This document shows, piece after piece, positions 35,488 through 44,484 of a DNA stretch of 64,000 bases. The first letter of the stretch is position 1; each line of letters begins with the position of its first letter. The stretch spans positions 34,260-98,259 of the forward strand of contig NZ_CANMIO010000016.1 in NCBI RefSeq assembly GCF_947497935.1, in the 5' to 3' direction. This DNA is from an uncultured Shewanella sp. (GTDB lineage: Bacteria > Pseudomonadota > Gammaproteobacteria > Enterobacterales > Shewanellaceae). The position numbers and the translations under genes are program-made. The notes beneath the pieces are model-generated. The model saw only the letters and a program-made list of their open reading frames with translations. It ran no database searches and was not told where the DNA came from.

Positions 35488-36420
35488 ATGCTGACCCAGC
35501 TCAATCTTGAACGCCTAAAAAATTGCGATTTAAATCTATTACTCGCTTTAGCCGTGTTGCTCAATGAGGCGCATGTTTCTAATGCCGCAAAGCAACTAGG
35601 TCTATCTCAATCTGCAATGAGCCAAATGCTAAAGCGTTTACGACTAATGTTTGCCGATCCCCTGCTGCTTAAAAGCAATAACGGCATGACACTGACCAAC
35701 AAAGCCCAAGCTATTGCGCTGGAATTGGCTCCATTGCTCGATAAAACCGCGCGAATTTTAGAAGCAGAACACTTCAGCCCGAAAACGGCTCAAGGGCGCA
35801 TCCGCTTTATTATGAACGATGTCATCGCTCAGCTGCTTATCACACCACTCATTGAACTCATGAGCGAAAAGGCTCCTGGCATTGAGATAGAATATATCTC
35901 ACAAAAAGCCAATGGTTTTCAGCTACTCAGGCGCGGCCAAGCGGATATGGTTATCGGCTTCTATGATAATGTTCCGACTCCGATTGTTAGCGAAGCGATA
36001 GGTCGAGCGCCTTGGCAAATGGTCACCCACAGAACGACTAATCAGCAAAACCTTTACGCAGATAAAGGAGCAATTAAGCTATTACGCTATCAATTTCAGG
36101 AACATAACCAATTACACTCCATCGAAGCGCTAGAAGACTTAAATGTGCTTGATGCGGCTTATGCTTTAACGTCCAACTCGTTAAGTGCGCTGCTTTATGC
36201 GCTACAAACAAATAATACCGTCACCTTGTTACCCCATTTTGCCATGGGAATTTTACCTGATGATGAGGCTAAAAATTATCAATGGTTAGGCTCGCTTATC
36301 AATCTTGAGCTGAAAGTCTGCTGGGATCGCCACCAAAGGGCTCCTGAACTACAACAATGGTTTAGACGTCAGATCATAGCGCTATGTCATAAACATCTAC
36401 CTTTAGAAACTGGCTTATGA
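35488..36420 (+). CDS. LysR-family transcriptional regulator, first of a tandem pair
   Basis: The 310-residue protein has an N-terminal winged HTH (about 12-70: LNLLLALAVLLNEAHVSNAAKQLGLSQSAMSQMLKRLR in part) and a LysR substrate-binding domain (about 95-305). The CDLNLLL start is typical of the NodD/NahR/LeuO-like branch. Its stop overlaps the start of a second, related LysR gene by four bases. No metabolic gene adjoins in either direction, so the target is not evident. Confidence 0.9.
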   Translation: MLTQLNLERLKNCDLNLLLALAVLLNEAHVSNAAKQLGLSQSAMSQMLKRLRLMFADPLLLKSNNGMTLTNKAQAIALELAPLLDKTARILEAEHFSPKTAQGRIRFIMNDVIAQLLITPLIELMSEKAPGIEIEYISQKANGFQLLRRGQADMVIGFYDNVPTPIVSEAIGRAPWQMVTHRTTNQQNLYADKGAIKLLRYQFQEHNQLHSIEALEDLNVLDAAYALTSNSLSALLYALQTNNTVTLLPHFAMGILPDDEAKNYQWLGSLINLELKVCWDRHQRAPELQQWFRRQIIALCHKHLPLETGL

Positions 36421-37355
36421 ATCCAACAGACTTAAAAATGATCCAACAATGCGACCTTAACTTGCTACTCAGTTTGGCTATTCTAATTGAGGAGCAAAGC
36501 GTTTCTAAGAGTGCAGAAAGGTTGGATATTTCTCAACCAGCGATGAGTCAGAACTTAAAAAAACTCCGTGCGATTTTTGATGACCCACTATTTATAAAGC
36601 AGGGACAAGGCATTAAAGCGACGAGCAAAGCATTACGTCTCTATAATCCACTCACTGAATGGTTACAGCTTAGTGACCAATTGATCTCCCAGAGCCCTTT
36701 CGACCCAATGGAAAGTCACGGGGTGATCCGCATTGCATTTATGGACGATCTCACCCAAACCATGATCCCTATGATACTAAATAAAATACTCACATCAGCC
36801 CCCAACGTTGAGCTGGAGTTTGTGCAAAAACCTAGGGATGTGTTTTCCTTACTAGAATCTGGTGAAATTGATATTGCCGCAGCAGGTACAGATACCCCTC
36901 CTGCTAATATTTATGGACGCCATATCACTACTGATAATTATTGTGCCGCCTATAGCCTTAACCACCCACTAGCTAAAATCAAACAACCATCGCTAGAACA
37001 AATTTTTGCTTATGATACCGCCGAATACTCAGCCTCTAACCTAGTCGAAACCGAGGTAAACCAACTAGCGTTACAAAATCAATTGCAACGAAAAATCACC
37101 TTTGCCAGTGGTTCGTTTCAGGTATTATTACAAGGGTTATTAGCCGCGAAACATGTTGGTTTTTTACCACAAAGAGTGCTGACTTCAGACAAGTGGAAGG
37201 GGCAATTCAAGGGAACCGTATTGAATGAGCTGCCTCAGTTAGACAGCACCCTGTATTGGCATGCAAGAGTTCACAAAGATCCATTAGTCCAATGGTTTAA
37301 AAACCAATGCCTAAGTGTGGCTAACGCACTAAAACAGCAAGGTTACATTGGCTAG
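36417..37355 (+). CDS. LysR-family transcriptional regulator, second of a tandem pair
   Basis: The 312-residue protein has the same architecture as its neighbour: HTH at about 10-70 (QQCDLNLLLSLAILIEEQSVSKSAERL in part) and an effector domain. The two share clear N-terminal similarity (CDLNLLL.LA.L) but diverge in the effector domain, so they arose by duplication and probably sense different ligands or form heterodimers. The ATGA overlap shows translational coupling. It converges with the radical SAM gene. Confidence 0.9.
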   Translation: MNPTDLKMIQQCDLNLLLSLAILIEEQSVSKSAERLDISQPAMSQNLKKLRAIFDDPLFIKQGQGIKATSKALRLYNPLTEWLQLSDQLISQSPFDPMESHGVIRIAFMDDLTQTMIPMILNKILTSAPNVELEFVQKPRDVFSLLESGEIDIAAAGTDTPPANIYGRHITTDNYCAAYSLNHPLAKIKQPSLEQIFAYDTAEYSASNLVETEVNQLALQNQLQRKITFASGSFQVLLQGLLAAKHVGFLPQRVLTSDKWKGQFKGTVLNELPQLDSTLYWHARVHKDPLVQWFKNQCLSVANALKQQGYIG

Positions 37356-37385
37356 CGATTGCGATATACAAGCTATTTCCTGCAA

Positions 37386-38276
37386 TCAAAGCCCTCTTTG
37401 CCACTCTTGTCGTAATTGAATGTGCTCCGGTGTATTCATTGCGGCCTCTACTTGCGCCACTAATGCTTGCTTATCTTTACCTAGCACACCTTTTAGCACT
37501 AAGTAATTAGACGCATGATCCGAGCGAAAGACAGTTTTCTCAAGTGCTAGCTTGCTTAATAGAATATGCATCTCTTCGAAAAGTTGAGCCTGATCAGGCA
37601 GCTGAAAGTGACCATCAAAAGCCGCATCCATCCGCGCAGTGCCTAGAGGCAAAGTAACGACTAGAGTCGACAGGTACTCGGGCTGTGCCGCATTCATCAA
37701 CTTGGCAGAGTTTTCGGCGTGTTGTTTTGATAACTTAACCCCGCCTAAACCATTTAAAATCATCACAGAAGCTTTAATCCCAGCCGCTTTTATTTTTTGC
37801 AGCGCCGCCAAAGAGGAGTCAAAGGTCTCACCTTTCTTAATCCGCTCAAGCACCTCATCATCGCCACTTTCACAACCGATATACAGCAGACTTAGACCAA
37901 GCTCCCTTAGGCGCTGCAATTGCTCAGGGGTCTTATTATTGATATTACGTGGCAGACAGTAACTGCTGATCCGCGTCACATTGGGCAAATACTTTTTAAT
38001 CAATAAGCAGATGACTTCTAAGCGCGCAAAGGGGAGTGTCATGGCGTCACCATCGGCCAAAAACACACGGCTGATGTAAGCTTGAGAGTTCGCGATCGCG
38101 ATAAGCTCTTGTTCTATCTTATCGGCCTTTTGAGCCCGAAAACGCTTCTGCGGCTCGGTATACATGTCACAAAAGCTGCATTGGTTCCAGCTACAGCCAT
38201 TGGTCACTTGAAGGATCAGAGATTTCCACTCTGATGGAGGACGAAATACAGGTTCAATATAGTTGAGCACAACCAC
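37386..38276 (-). CDS. Radical SAM protein
   Basis: The 296-residue protein has a radical SAM cluster motif CSWNQCSFC (CxxxxCxxC spacing, about residues 29-37) at the start of a TIM-barrel-like domain, a GCESGDDEVLERIKKG segment typical of the Elp3/HemN-like group and a C-terminal ~60-residue extension. The CX4CX2C spacing differs by one from the classical CX3CX2C. The reaction is unknown; the group includes tRNA-modifying and heme-related enzymes, but no neighbour points to either. It is monocistronic. Confidence 0.85.
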   Translation of the reverse strand: MVVLNYIEPVFRPPSEWKSLILQVTNGCSWNQCSFCDMYTEPQKRFRAQKADKIEQELIAIANSQAYISRVFLADGDAMTLPFARLEVICLLIKKYLPNVTRISSYCLPRNINNKTPEQLQRLRELGLSLLYIGCESGDDEVLERIKKGETFDSSLAALQKIKAAGIKASVMILNGLGGVKLSKQHAENSAKLMNAAQPEYLSTLVVTLPLGTARMDAAFDGHFQLPDQAQLFEEMHILLSKLALEKTVFRSDHASNYLVLKGVLGKDKQALVAQVEAAMNTPEHIQLRQEWQRGL

Positions 38277-38445
38277 CTCTTAATACATTCGTAGGACGCA
38301 CTAAAAAAAGTTGAACATTTTTCTCACTCAAAATAAACATTTATTGATCTGCTTAATCATTTTTTGATGAAAAACTAGTTATATTAGTGAGCCGTTGTAT
38401 ACTTATTTCTTACTGATACTGACCGCTACCTATAGAGAGAAAAGC

Positions 38446-38691
38446 ATGCTCATTGCATTAAAATCTAAAGAGAAGCGCAAGACCCCACTCAATCACGATG
38501 CTCATTGGGATGCAATGAGCGCCGAGCAAAAAATTGCTCTATATGATCTGCATAAATTTGGCTTTCGATTACTGTTCGTGCGCCATCTGTTTAGCGGGCC
38601 CCTCGCATTTATTATGCAGAATAAGACACTTGCTGTGATCAGTCGCAACGGGGATGTGGACTATAAGCCTGACGTCAAACTGCGAGCTTAG
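38446..38691 (+). CDS. Small protein of unknown function (81 residues)
   Basis: I do not recognise it. The ATG at 38446 follows GAGAGAAAAGC, a good ribosome-binding site; the frame extends upstream to a TTG at 38395 but without one. The protein is soluble and basic, with the segment DLHKFGFRLLFVRHLFSGPLAFIM in the centre and NGDVDYKPDVKLRA at the end. A terminator follows at 38728. It is probably a lineage-specific conserved protein. Confidence 0.55.
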   Translation: MLIALKSKEKRKTPLNHDAHWDAMSAEQKIALYDLHKFGFRLLFVRHLFSGPLAFIMQNKTLAVISRNGDVDYKPDVKLRA

Positions 38692-38706
38692 GCTAACGAG
38701 ATTTAG

Positions 38707-38721
38707 TACCAATCAGTATAA
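38707..38721 (+). repeat. Solo copy of the MITE terminal 15-mer
   Basis: TACCAATCAGTATAA is identical to both ends of the element at 26839-27102. Only one end is present here, just before a terminator, so it is a remnant or an independent site. Confidence 0.7.
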
Positions 38722-38727
38722 GACATT

Positions 38728-38759
38728 AAAAAAGCGCACTTCGGTGCGCTTTTTTATTT
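38728..38759. terminator. Bidirectional terminator after the 81-residue protein gene
   Basis: The stem GCGCACTTCGGTGCGC with a TTCG tetraloop is flanked by A6 and T6 runs. It separates the plus-strand small gene from the converging GNAT gene. Confidence 0.93.
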
Positions 38760-38779
38760 TCAATCGATCTTTTCTAGCA

Positions 38780-39238
38780 CTACTTTTCCAAAGTTAGCAG
38801 CATATCCACATGCGGGATCCCATCTTCGAGGTACATCTCAGATACAGGCTCAAAACCCAGTTGCTGATAGAAGCCTTTTAGGTGCTCTTGACCGCCTAAC
38901 TGAATATTATGTTCTGGCCACTTCTTGGTCGATATGGCTATCGCTTTTTGCATCAAGGTATGTGCCACCCCAGCGCCTCGAGCTCCTTCTGCAACAATCA
39001 CTCGGCCAATACTCGCATCAGGGTAACTGACTCCGGGTGCCAGTACCCTAGCATAAGCCTGGAGCACACCTTGTTCATTGAGTCCAAGAAGGTGCTGAGT
39101 TTGGCTCTGGCGGTCTTTATCATCGAGCTCCGGATAAGGACAGTTTTGCTCAACAACAAAAACATCGACCCTGAGCTTGAGTAGGTCATATAGCTCATTC
39201 AATGAAAGCTCAGAAAAAGACAACGATTTCCAAAGCAT
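38780..39238 (-). CDS. elaA: ElaA-like GNAT-family N-acetyltransferase
   Basis: The 152-residue protein has the GNAT fold with motif A in SIGRVIVAEGARGAGVAHTLMQ (acetyl-CoA loop ARGAGVA at about 90-96) and the N-terminal LKLRVDVFVVEQNCPYPELDDKD that marks ElaA. The substrate is unknown. The ATG at 39238 follows GGAGAGC on the minus strand; the frame stays open 15 codons upstream without a better signal. It is monocistronic. Confidence 0.88.
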   Translation of the reverse strand: MLWKSLSFSELSLNELYDLLKLRVDVFVVEQNCPYPELDDKDRQSQTQHLLGLNEQGVLQAYARVLAPGVSYPDASIGRVIVAEGARGAGVAHTLMQKAIAISTKKWPEHNIQLGGQEHLKGFYQQLGFEPVSEMYLEDGIPHVDMLLTLEK

Positions 39239-39428
39239 TAGCAAGCTCTCCAAAAACAACTTAATAGAGCCGCAGTCTAGCATTTAAGTTTAATAAAAGC
39301 AGAAACAAAAAACTGAAATATCCATGACTAATGAATACCTCAAATCCCGAGCTCAATCTAAGGAACCTCTAGTGAATGAAAGTTTACTGATAGCAGCTTG
39401 TTGATAGGGTATGTTGGCTAAGCTATTA

Positions 39429-39459
39429 AAAAAGGGCTCTATAAAAGAGCCCTAAAAAA
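39429..39459 (-). terminator. Terminator of the nine-heme cytochrome gene
   Basis: AGGGCTCT and AGAGCCCT form a stem around a short A/T loop, followed on the minus strand by a run of seven T residues. It lies about 45 bp after the stop. Confidence 0.88.
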
Positions 39460-39502
39460 GTGATGGGCTAGCTATTTGCAGGGAGAAGCTAGCCGTTACT
39501 TT

Positions 39503-41344
39503 TTATTCTTTACGGTCAAACACGTGATACTTTTCAATACCGTATGAACGACCTTCAGCATGACAAGTAGCGCAAGACTCAGAGGTGCCTTGGCTATACC
39601 AGTCGCCGGTGTTATCAACAGGCGTATTGATCTCACCACCATTTGACTTCATGTGGTTCAGCGCCTGATCACTGTCATGACACGCAAAACAGTTAGCGGT
39701 TACCGGGCTTGACGCTACGCCTGATTGCCCACCATTAAAGGCTTTCGATAACATGTACTGATTAGGCACGGCATTTAAGTCGATACCTTCGGCATGACAA
39801 GCCACACAGTTTTCAGCATTAAGCTTAGTGGCAGAGTTTGGCTCGCCAGTTACAGCTGAGCTACCCACGCCCCAGTGCATACTGTGAACCATAGGACCAA
39901 AACCTGGTGCTGAGCCCTTAGAGTTACGGTCTTGGCCATTGTTATGACACGCCACACAACCTAAACCACCATCACTATAGCTACCATTCTTGTGGTAGTT
40001 GGTTTCGTTGTTATGACAAGTGCTGCAGCTATCAAGTGTGACACTATGGCGACGCTCATACAGTTCACCCGACATCATGTCTGAATAACCATGGAGCGTT
40101 ACCCCGTCATAACCCGCATCTGCGCCAAAGTTAAAGGTAATGCGTGAGCTTGCCATTAACTCAGGGAATGTCGCATCTAAGCTAGCGAAACAAACAGAAG
40201 CAGTACCATTCGCATCATAGGTTGTGGTGCTGGTTCTTGCTGCGCGGCCAACAATCGAACCATTGTCGTAACCATGCAGGTATGCGCCAAGGTAAGAAAG
40301 CGTGCCGTCTGCTAATAAGGTTTCAAGGTTTAGCTGCTCTTCGCCTTTAAATAGCGCAATGTCAGTACAGTAACCCGCAGCCGTACTCATATAAGGCGCA
40401 GATACAGTTGATGAATGTTCATCGCGTACCGTGGCTTTTTCAGCAACTTTCTTATGGAATAGACGCACATCATCCGACTCGCTAAAGCCACTGTATGTCA
40501 TAGTTACAGCCGTTGTGCCTACACCAGCAGCGTCGTGACAGTCAGTACAGGTACTCATGCTGTTCACTTTAGTGATTGGCTCAGCGTGACAGGTATAACA
40601 GTTAGCAGGCTCGAAATCTTTCTCAAACTTCTGATGATTGATATGACCAATCTTTTGCATTGAGTTTCGGGCATAACCACCTTCATCACGCACAACATTA
40701 CCGTGGCACACCATACAACCTGCAACGAGATCAGTTTCACCGTCAGTGTTAATTGCGGTATAGCTAGGATGCTTTAGATTAGATGCAGCGTAATCGACAT
40801 GACAACCGTGACAGGTTGCCGTAGACGTCGTATGCAAGCCTTCCGACTTATCAACCAGGATATAATTTGACTTGGCAATTTTCTCGCCGCCCCCCACTGC
40901 AAGCCTAATGATACCTTCGGTGCCCGCATTAATTGCAGGCATAGGCGCTAGAAATTCATAGCGGCCATCTTCGGTCATGGTGAGGTTAGCGCCATCTGTT
41001 GCCTCAGAGGCACTACCACCTGCAATTGTCCCTTCAAAATCTGGACGGCTACGGGCAATACCTTTATCAGTCAGTGCCGCGACTTCAGCATTCACTTTTT
41101 CAAGGCCGCTAACTAACAAGCCTTCTTCGTTAGTCACTTCAAATTCGAAACGCACCGCGCCCTCTTCCAAGGTATGACTGAGCATTTCAACATTAGTGAT
41201 TTCAGTTGCCTCGACTACTGGCGGTAGTGGGCTGGTGCCATCTTCACCATCACTGCCATCTTTACCATCGCTACAGGCTGCTAGACCGAAAGCGGTGGCG
41301 ACGATTAACGCCACACTGCATTTATTAAATTTTCTCATCATCAC
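39503..41344 (-). CDS. OmcA/MtrC-family outer-membrane multiheme c-type lipoprotein with nine heme sites
   Basis: The 613-residue precursor has a lipoprotein signal (lipobox LAAC) and a DGKDGSDGEDG linker, then the OmcA/MtrC layout: beta domain I, a heme domain with CHGCH, CMVCH, CYTCH and CTDCH, beta domain III with two extra cysteines (GYCTD and SVCFA, probably a disulfide), and a second heme domain with CSTCH, CVACH, CVACH, CFACH and CATCH. I count nine CXXCH sites, whereas MtrC and OmcA have ten. It should be exported to the cell surface and take part in extracellular electron transfer to metals or flavins. It stands alone, away from any mtrAB genes. A start with two ATGs follows GGAGTG. 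Confidence 0.88.
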   Translation of the reverse strand: MMMRKFNKCSVALIVATAFGLAACSDGKDGSDGEDGTSPLPPVVEATEITNVEMLSHTLEEGAVRFEFEVTNEEGLLVSGLEKVNAEVAALTDKGIARSRPDFEGTIAGGSASEATDGANLTMTEDGRYEFLAPMPAINAGTEGIIRLAVGGGEKIAKSNYILVDKSEGLHTTSTATCHGCHVDYAASNLKHPSYTAINTDGETDLVAGCMVCHGNVVRDEGGYARNSMQKIGHINHQKFEKDFEPANCYTCHAEPITKVNSMSTCTDCHDAAGVGTTAVTMTYSGFSESDDVRLFHKKVAEKATVRDEHSSTVSAPYMSTAAGYCTDIALFKGEEQLNLETLLADGTLSYLGAYLHGYDNGSIVGRAARTSTTTYDANGTASVCFASLDATFPELMASSRITFNFGADAGYDGVTLHGYSDMMSGELYERRHSVTLDSCSTCHNNETNYHKNGSYSDGGLGCVACHNNGQDRNSKGSAPGFGPMVHSMHWGVGSSAVTGEPNSATKLNAENCVACHAEGIDLNAVPNQYMLSKAFNGGQSGVASSPVTANCFACHDSDQALNHMKSNGGEINTPVDNTGDWYSQGTSESCATCHAEGRSYGIEKYHVFDRKE

Positions 41345-41766
41345 TCCATAATTTTTATTAAGTCGTGACCTTTACTCCCCCGCAAATACCTTATAAGTAG
41401 TAACAGCTTAATTTTGTGATTAATTACTCAACAGCATACTTTTTAAGAGGTATGGTTCACATAAATAAACAAACATACACAATGCATAAAAACCTTAATA
41501 TTCAATTAATATCCTCATTAAAAAACAGATACCAAAAATCACTTTTAAAACAATGACTAAAATCAGTAAAAACAAAATAACTAGGATTATTTAGCAGAAA
41601 GCTGACATGACAAATTAATAAAAAATTAAGCGAGTCGCATACGGTAAAAACCATTAAACCCACAATAGATAAAGTGGCAATTAATATCGTGTAAATTCAA
41701 GCCAAGAAACAGCTTAAACTTACACAAATTCAATATTTTGCACTTACTATAACGATTGGTTTAATT
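41345..41766. other. AT-rich non-coding region upstream of the nine-heme cytochrome
   Basis: This 422-bp stretch is notably A/T-rich and holds the promoter of the cytochrome gene on the minus strand. I see no gene, no clear operator and no hairpin of note. Confidence 0.4.
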
Positions 41767-42132
41767 TTAGCCTAAAACCTCAAACTCATCATCCACAAGC
41801 TTGGCTGTACCATCAGCTTGTAGTACCCAAATCTCTTTATGAACTACGCCGTGGGCTTTATTCATTTTCCAGGCCGTGGTTAATAACACTGACTTTTCAT
41901 CTAGCACTTTAAACTCAGGGCTTGTGTATTCAACATCCGCATAGCCTTGATCGATCAAGTTTTGCCAAAAAGCTTGAATCGCTTCAGTCCCCACAAACTC
42001 ACCAAAAGGGCGCGCTAACATTGGCGCATCTGCAGCATATTGTGCAGCGCACTGTGCTGCATTTTGAGTATTAAAGCCTTGCATCCAAGTGGCGCTGGCT
42101 AGCTTTACGGCATCGAGTAATTGCTGTGACAT
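41767..42132 (-). CDS. SnoaL/DUF4440-like (NTF2 fold) protein
   Basis: The 121-residue protein shows the NTF2-like cone fold pattern: an N-terminal helix (DAVKLASATWMQGFNTQNAAQCAAQYAADAPM in part), MLARPFGEFVGTEAIQAFWQNLID and C-terminal strands ending in LVDDEFEVLG. Such proteins include steroid isomerases, polyketide cyclases and ligand-binding accessory proteins; activity cannot be assigned. It is divergent from a LysR regulator 160 bp away, which probably controls it. Confidence 0.8.
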   Translation of the reverse strand: MSQQLLDAVKLASATWMQGFNTQNAAQCAAQYAADAPMLARPFGEFVGTEAIQAFWQNLIDQGYADVEYTSPEFKVLDEKSVLLTTAWKMNKAHGVVHKEIWVLQADGTAKLVDDEFEVLG

Positions 42133-42292
42133 AGTGTGTACCTGTATTTAACTATCAATTTATGTCACCAGTTTACAGTGATTATTAGCCTTGATAACCT
42201 AGCGAAAAGAGTGATCACAGTCCGATTAAATAGAACAATAGAAAATCGCTTAGACTGATTCAGAGAAGCTAATAAGATAAGAGGAAAGAAAT

Positions 42293-43180
42293 ATGGATCA
42301 CCTACGGCATATGGCCATATTTAAACAAATCGTCGATAACGGCTCGATAAGCGCTGCAGCTGATAAACTCAGCCTGTCTAAATCTGTAGTCAGCCATCAT
42401 TTAAAATCACTAGAGCTAGCGGTGGGTGTGCAGCTATTGCATAGAACCACTCGCAGGCAACAACTGACTCCCGCAGGTAAAGACTTTTACCAGCGCTGCG
42501 GTGAATTATCCAGTATATCTAATCTAGCTTGGCAGCAAGCTAGAGAAAGCGCCGACAAGCTCGCAGGGCCAATAACAATCAGCTCACCCCATGCTTTAGT
42601 TGACGACTTTATTGCGCCGACCATAGCCAAGCTATGCCAAGGCAACCCAATGATTAGGCCAAGCATTCAGGTGCAAGATCGCCGTATCGATCTGCTTGGA
42701 CAAGATATCGATCTCGCAGTGCGAGTCGGCAAATTAACCTCGAGCAGTTTAATCCAGCGGAAAGTCGGCGAGTTTCGCGATGTACTCTGTGCCAGCCCCA
42801 CTTTTATTGCGCGGCATCAACAACAAATAGCCAGCCAGCAATGGCAAGAATTAGATTACATAGCTAACTCTTGGCAGGGGCAAAATATCGAGCACCAACT
42901 ACAAGCTAAAGCCAATACAGCTGGGGCTGCCCTCACCCTAAGTTTTAGTGCTAATCGCTTTGCCGATACTTCATCTGCAGTGCTGTCATTGGCAAAAGCA
43001 GGCTTAGGCGTAGCCTTACTACCTGATTCTATATTTAAGCAGCAGCCCTCACTCGTTGAACTCATCGCCACTCATCAATGCCCAGTAAACAGTGTGTATG
43101 CCTTGCATGATTTTGGCCGCACGCCGCCGCTGTTAATCAAAAAAACCATCGATGCGCTAGTGGAATCCTTTCAGCAGTAG
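42293..43180 (+). CDS. LysR-family transcriptional regulator divergent from the SnoaL-like gene
   Basis: The 295-residue protein has an N-terminal HTH (about 3-62, with FKQIVDNGSISAAADKLSLSKSVVSHHLKSLE in part) and the AaeR/CrgA-like effector domain (about 90-290, with the recurring GPITISSPHALV and LGQDIDLAVRVGKLTSSSLIQRKV). Its divergent position suggests it regulates the SnoaL-like gene and itself. The ATG at 42293 follows GAGGAAAGAA. Confidence 0.9.
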   Translation: MDHLRHMAIFKQIVDNGSISAAADKLSLSKSVVSHHLKSLELAVGVQLLHRTTRRQQLTPAGKDFYQRCGELSSISNLAWQQARESADKLAGPITISSPHALVDDFIAPTIAKLCQGNPMIRPSIQVQDRRIDLLGQDIDLAVRVGKLTSSSLIQRKVGEFRDVLCASPTFIARHQQQIASQQWQELDYIANSWQGQNIEHQLQAKANTAGAALTLSFSANRFADTSSAVLSLAKAGLGVALLPDSIFKQQPSLVELIATHQCPVNSVYALHDFGRTPPLLIKKTIDALVESFQQ

Positions 43181-43362
43181 ACGCTAACGGTTAGGCAAAT
43201 GGCTGACAAAAAGCCTAACTCGCTATGGTTTAGGGCGTTAGCTGCAGATATAAAACAAAATTAATCGCTGCGATTAGCATTTTTAAAGGCCTGCACCTGA
43301 TTTGTTTCGATAAAGCTGCTAACATTGCTGGCAATTTTTTAAGCTTAGTGAGAAAGATCAAG

Positions 43363-44091
43363 ATGGGTAGAGCATACCAAAACAAAAAAGAATCCATGGC
43401 GAAAACTGCTGGGCAAAAAACTAGACTTTATTCTCGTTACGGGAAAGAGTTGTACGTTTGCGCCAAGAACGGTGGCTTCGATCCAGATGGCAACCTTGCG
43501 CTGCGCACCATGATTGCCAAAGCCAAGAAAGACCAAGTACCAGCACACGTTATTGAACGTGCAATTGAAAAAGCCAAAGGCGGTGGTGGTGAAGACTACG
43601 AAACTGCGCGTTATGAAGGTTTTGGTCCTGGCGGCTGCATGGTTATTGCCGACTGTCTAACTGACAACGTTAAGCGTACTTTCACTGAAGTTCGTCAAGC
43701 ATTCGTTAAAAACGATGCTAAGCTAGGCGGCCCAGGTACTGTTGGCCACATGTTCGATCACCAAGCAGTATTCGTATTCGCTGGCGATGACGAAGATGCA
43801 ATTCTAGAAATGCTAATGATGGCTGACGTTGATGTATCTGACGTTGAACTAGAAGATGGCATGATCAGCGTTTACGCTCCACACACTGAGTTCTTCAAAG
43901 TGAAAACAGCATTAGCAGCTGAGCTACCAGAAGACACTGACTACGTTATGGAAGAAATCACTTTCTTACCACAGACAATGACAGCTTTGACTGACGCTGA
44001 AGAGATTGAGCAGTTCGAGAAGTTCCTTGCGGCACTTGAAGATTGTGATGACGTACAGAACGTTTACCACAACGCCGAGCTTCCAGAGTAA
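43363..44091 (+). CDS. YebC/PmpR-family (YeeN-type) transcription/translation factor
   Basis: The 242-residue protein matches the YebC/TACO1 family: the N-terminal basic MGRAYQNKKESMAKTAGQK segment, AKAKKDQVPAHVIERAIEKAKGG, YEGFGPGG and the C-terminal FLAALEDCDDVQNVYHN. The variant N terminus and AKNGGFDPDGN place it nearer the YeeN branch than YebC itself. Members act as DNA-binding regulators or as aids to translation of proline-rich stretches. The ATG at 43363 is chosen because MGRxxxNKK is the family start; a GTG lies at 43348. Confidence 0.92.
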   Translation: MGRAYQNKKESMAKTAGQKTRLYSRYGKELYVCAKNGGFDPDGNLALRTMIAKAKKDQVPAHVIERAIEKAKGGGGEDYETARYEGFGPGGCMVIADCLTDNVKRTFTEVRQAFVKNDAKLGGPGTVGHMFDHQAVFVFAGDDEDAILEMLMMADVDVSDVELEDGMISVYAPHTEFFKVKTALAAELPEDTDYVMEEITFLPQTMTALTDAEEIEQFEKFLAALEDCDDVQNVYHNAELPE

Positions 44092-44135
44092 ATTAAACTC
44101 TATATTCGCTACTGACTCGCTAATCGCGGCTCAGA

Positions 44136-44165
44136 AAAAAGGCACTCATTGAGTGCCTTTTTTAT
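44136..44165 (+). terminator. Terminator of the yebC-family gene
   Basis: GGCACTCATTGAGTGCC forms a stem with A6 upstream and T7 downstream, 45 bp after the stop. Confidence 0.93.
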
Positions 44166-44178
44166 TGCTCATTTATGA

Positions 44179-44312
44179 GCTTACTTCTTCAACTACTTCT
44201 TAAGCTATTTCTTAAGCTATTTCTTAAGCAAGTAACGCAGCATTACCCCTTGCTGGCTAATGTCTAATACTTCATAGCCGTGCCGCTCTTGATGATAGCG
44301 GCATCATTTGGG
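44179..44312 (-). repeat. Duplicated, decayed 3' end of yedF
   Basis: Minus-strand sequence here reproduces the end of yedF. About 44220-44280 encodes HGYEVLDISQQGVMLRYLLKK and a stop, nearly identical to the real C terminus, preceded by a homologous NDA stretch with an ~11-nt insertion and no start. It even carries its own few CTTAAG 12-mers after the stop. The shared motif GCTTACTTCTTC flanks both copies. Confidence 0.85.
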
Positions 44313-44340
44313 TTTAGCTTTTAACTTACTTCTTCTGCTA

Positions 44341-44484
44341 TTCCTTAAGTTATTCCTTAAGTTATTCCTTAAGGTATTCCTTAAGTTATTCCTTAAGTTA
44401 TTCCTTAAGTTATTCCTTAAGTTATTCCTTAAGTTATTTCTTAAGCTATTCCTTAAGTTATTTCTTAAGCTATTTCTTAAGCAA
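44341..44484. repeat. Twelve-unit tandem array of a CTTAAG-containing 12-mer after yedF
   Basis: Units of TTCCTTAAGTTA (with variants such as TTTCTTAAGCTA) repeat exactly every 12 bp from 44341 to the last codons of yedF. The unit matches the gene's own end, where LLKK and the stop are encoded by CTTGCTTAAGAAATAG on the minus strand, so the array grew from the stop-codon region. Each unit carries a palindromic CTTAAG. It is a likely variable-number locus. Confidence 0.92.

Noticed and set aside
43190..43219. Terminator after the third LysR gene (GTTAGGC...GCCTAAC)
   Set aside because: The inverted repeat is short and has no T tract on the plus strand, so it is too weak to call.
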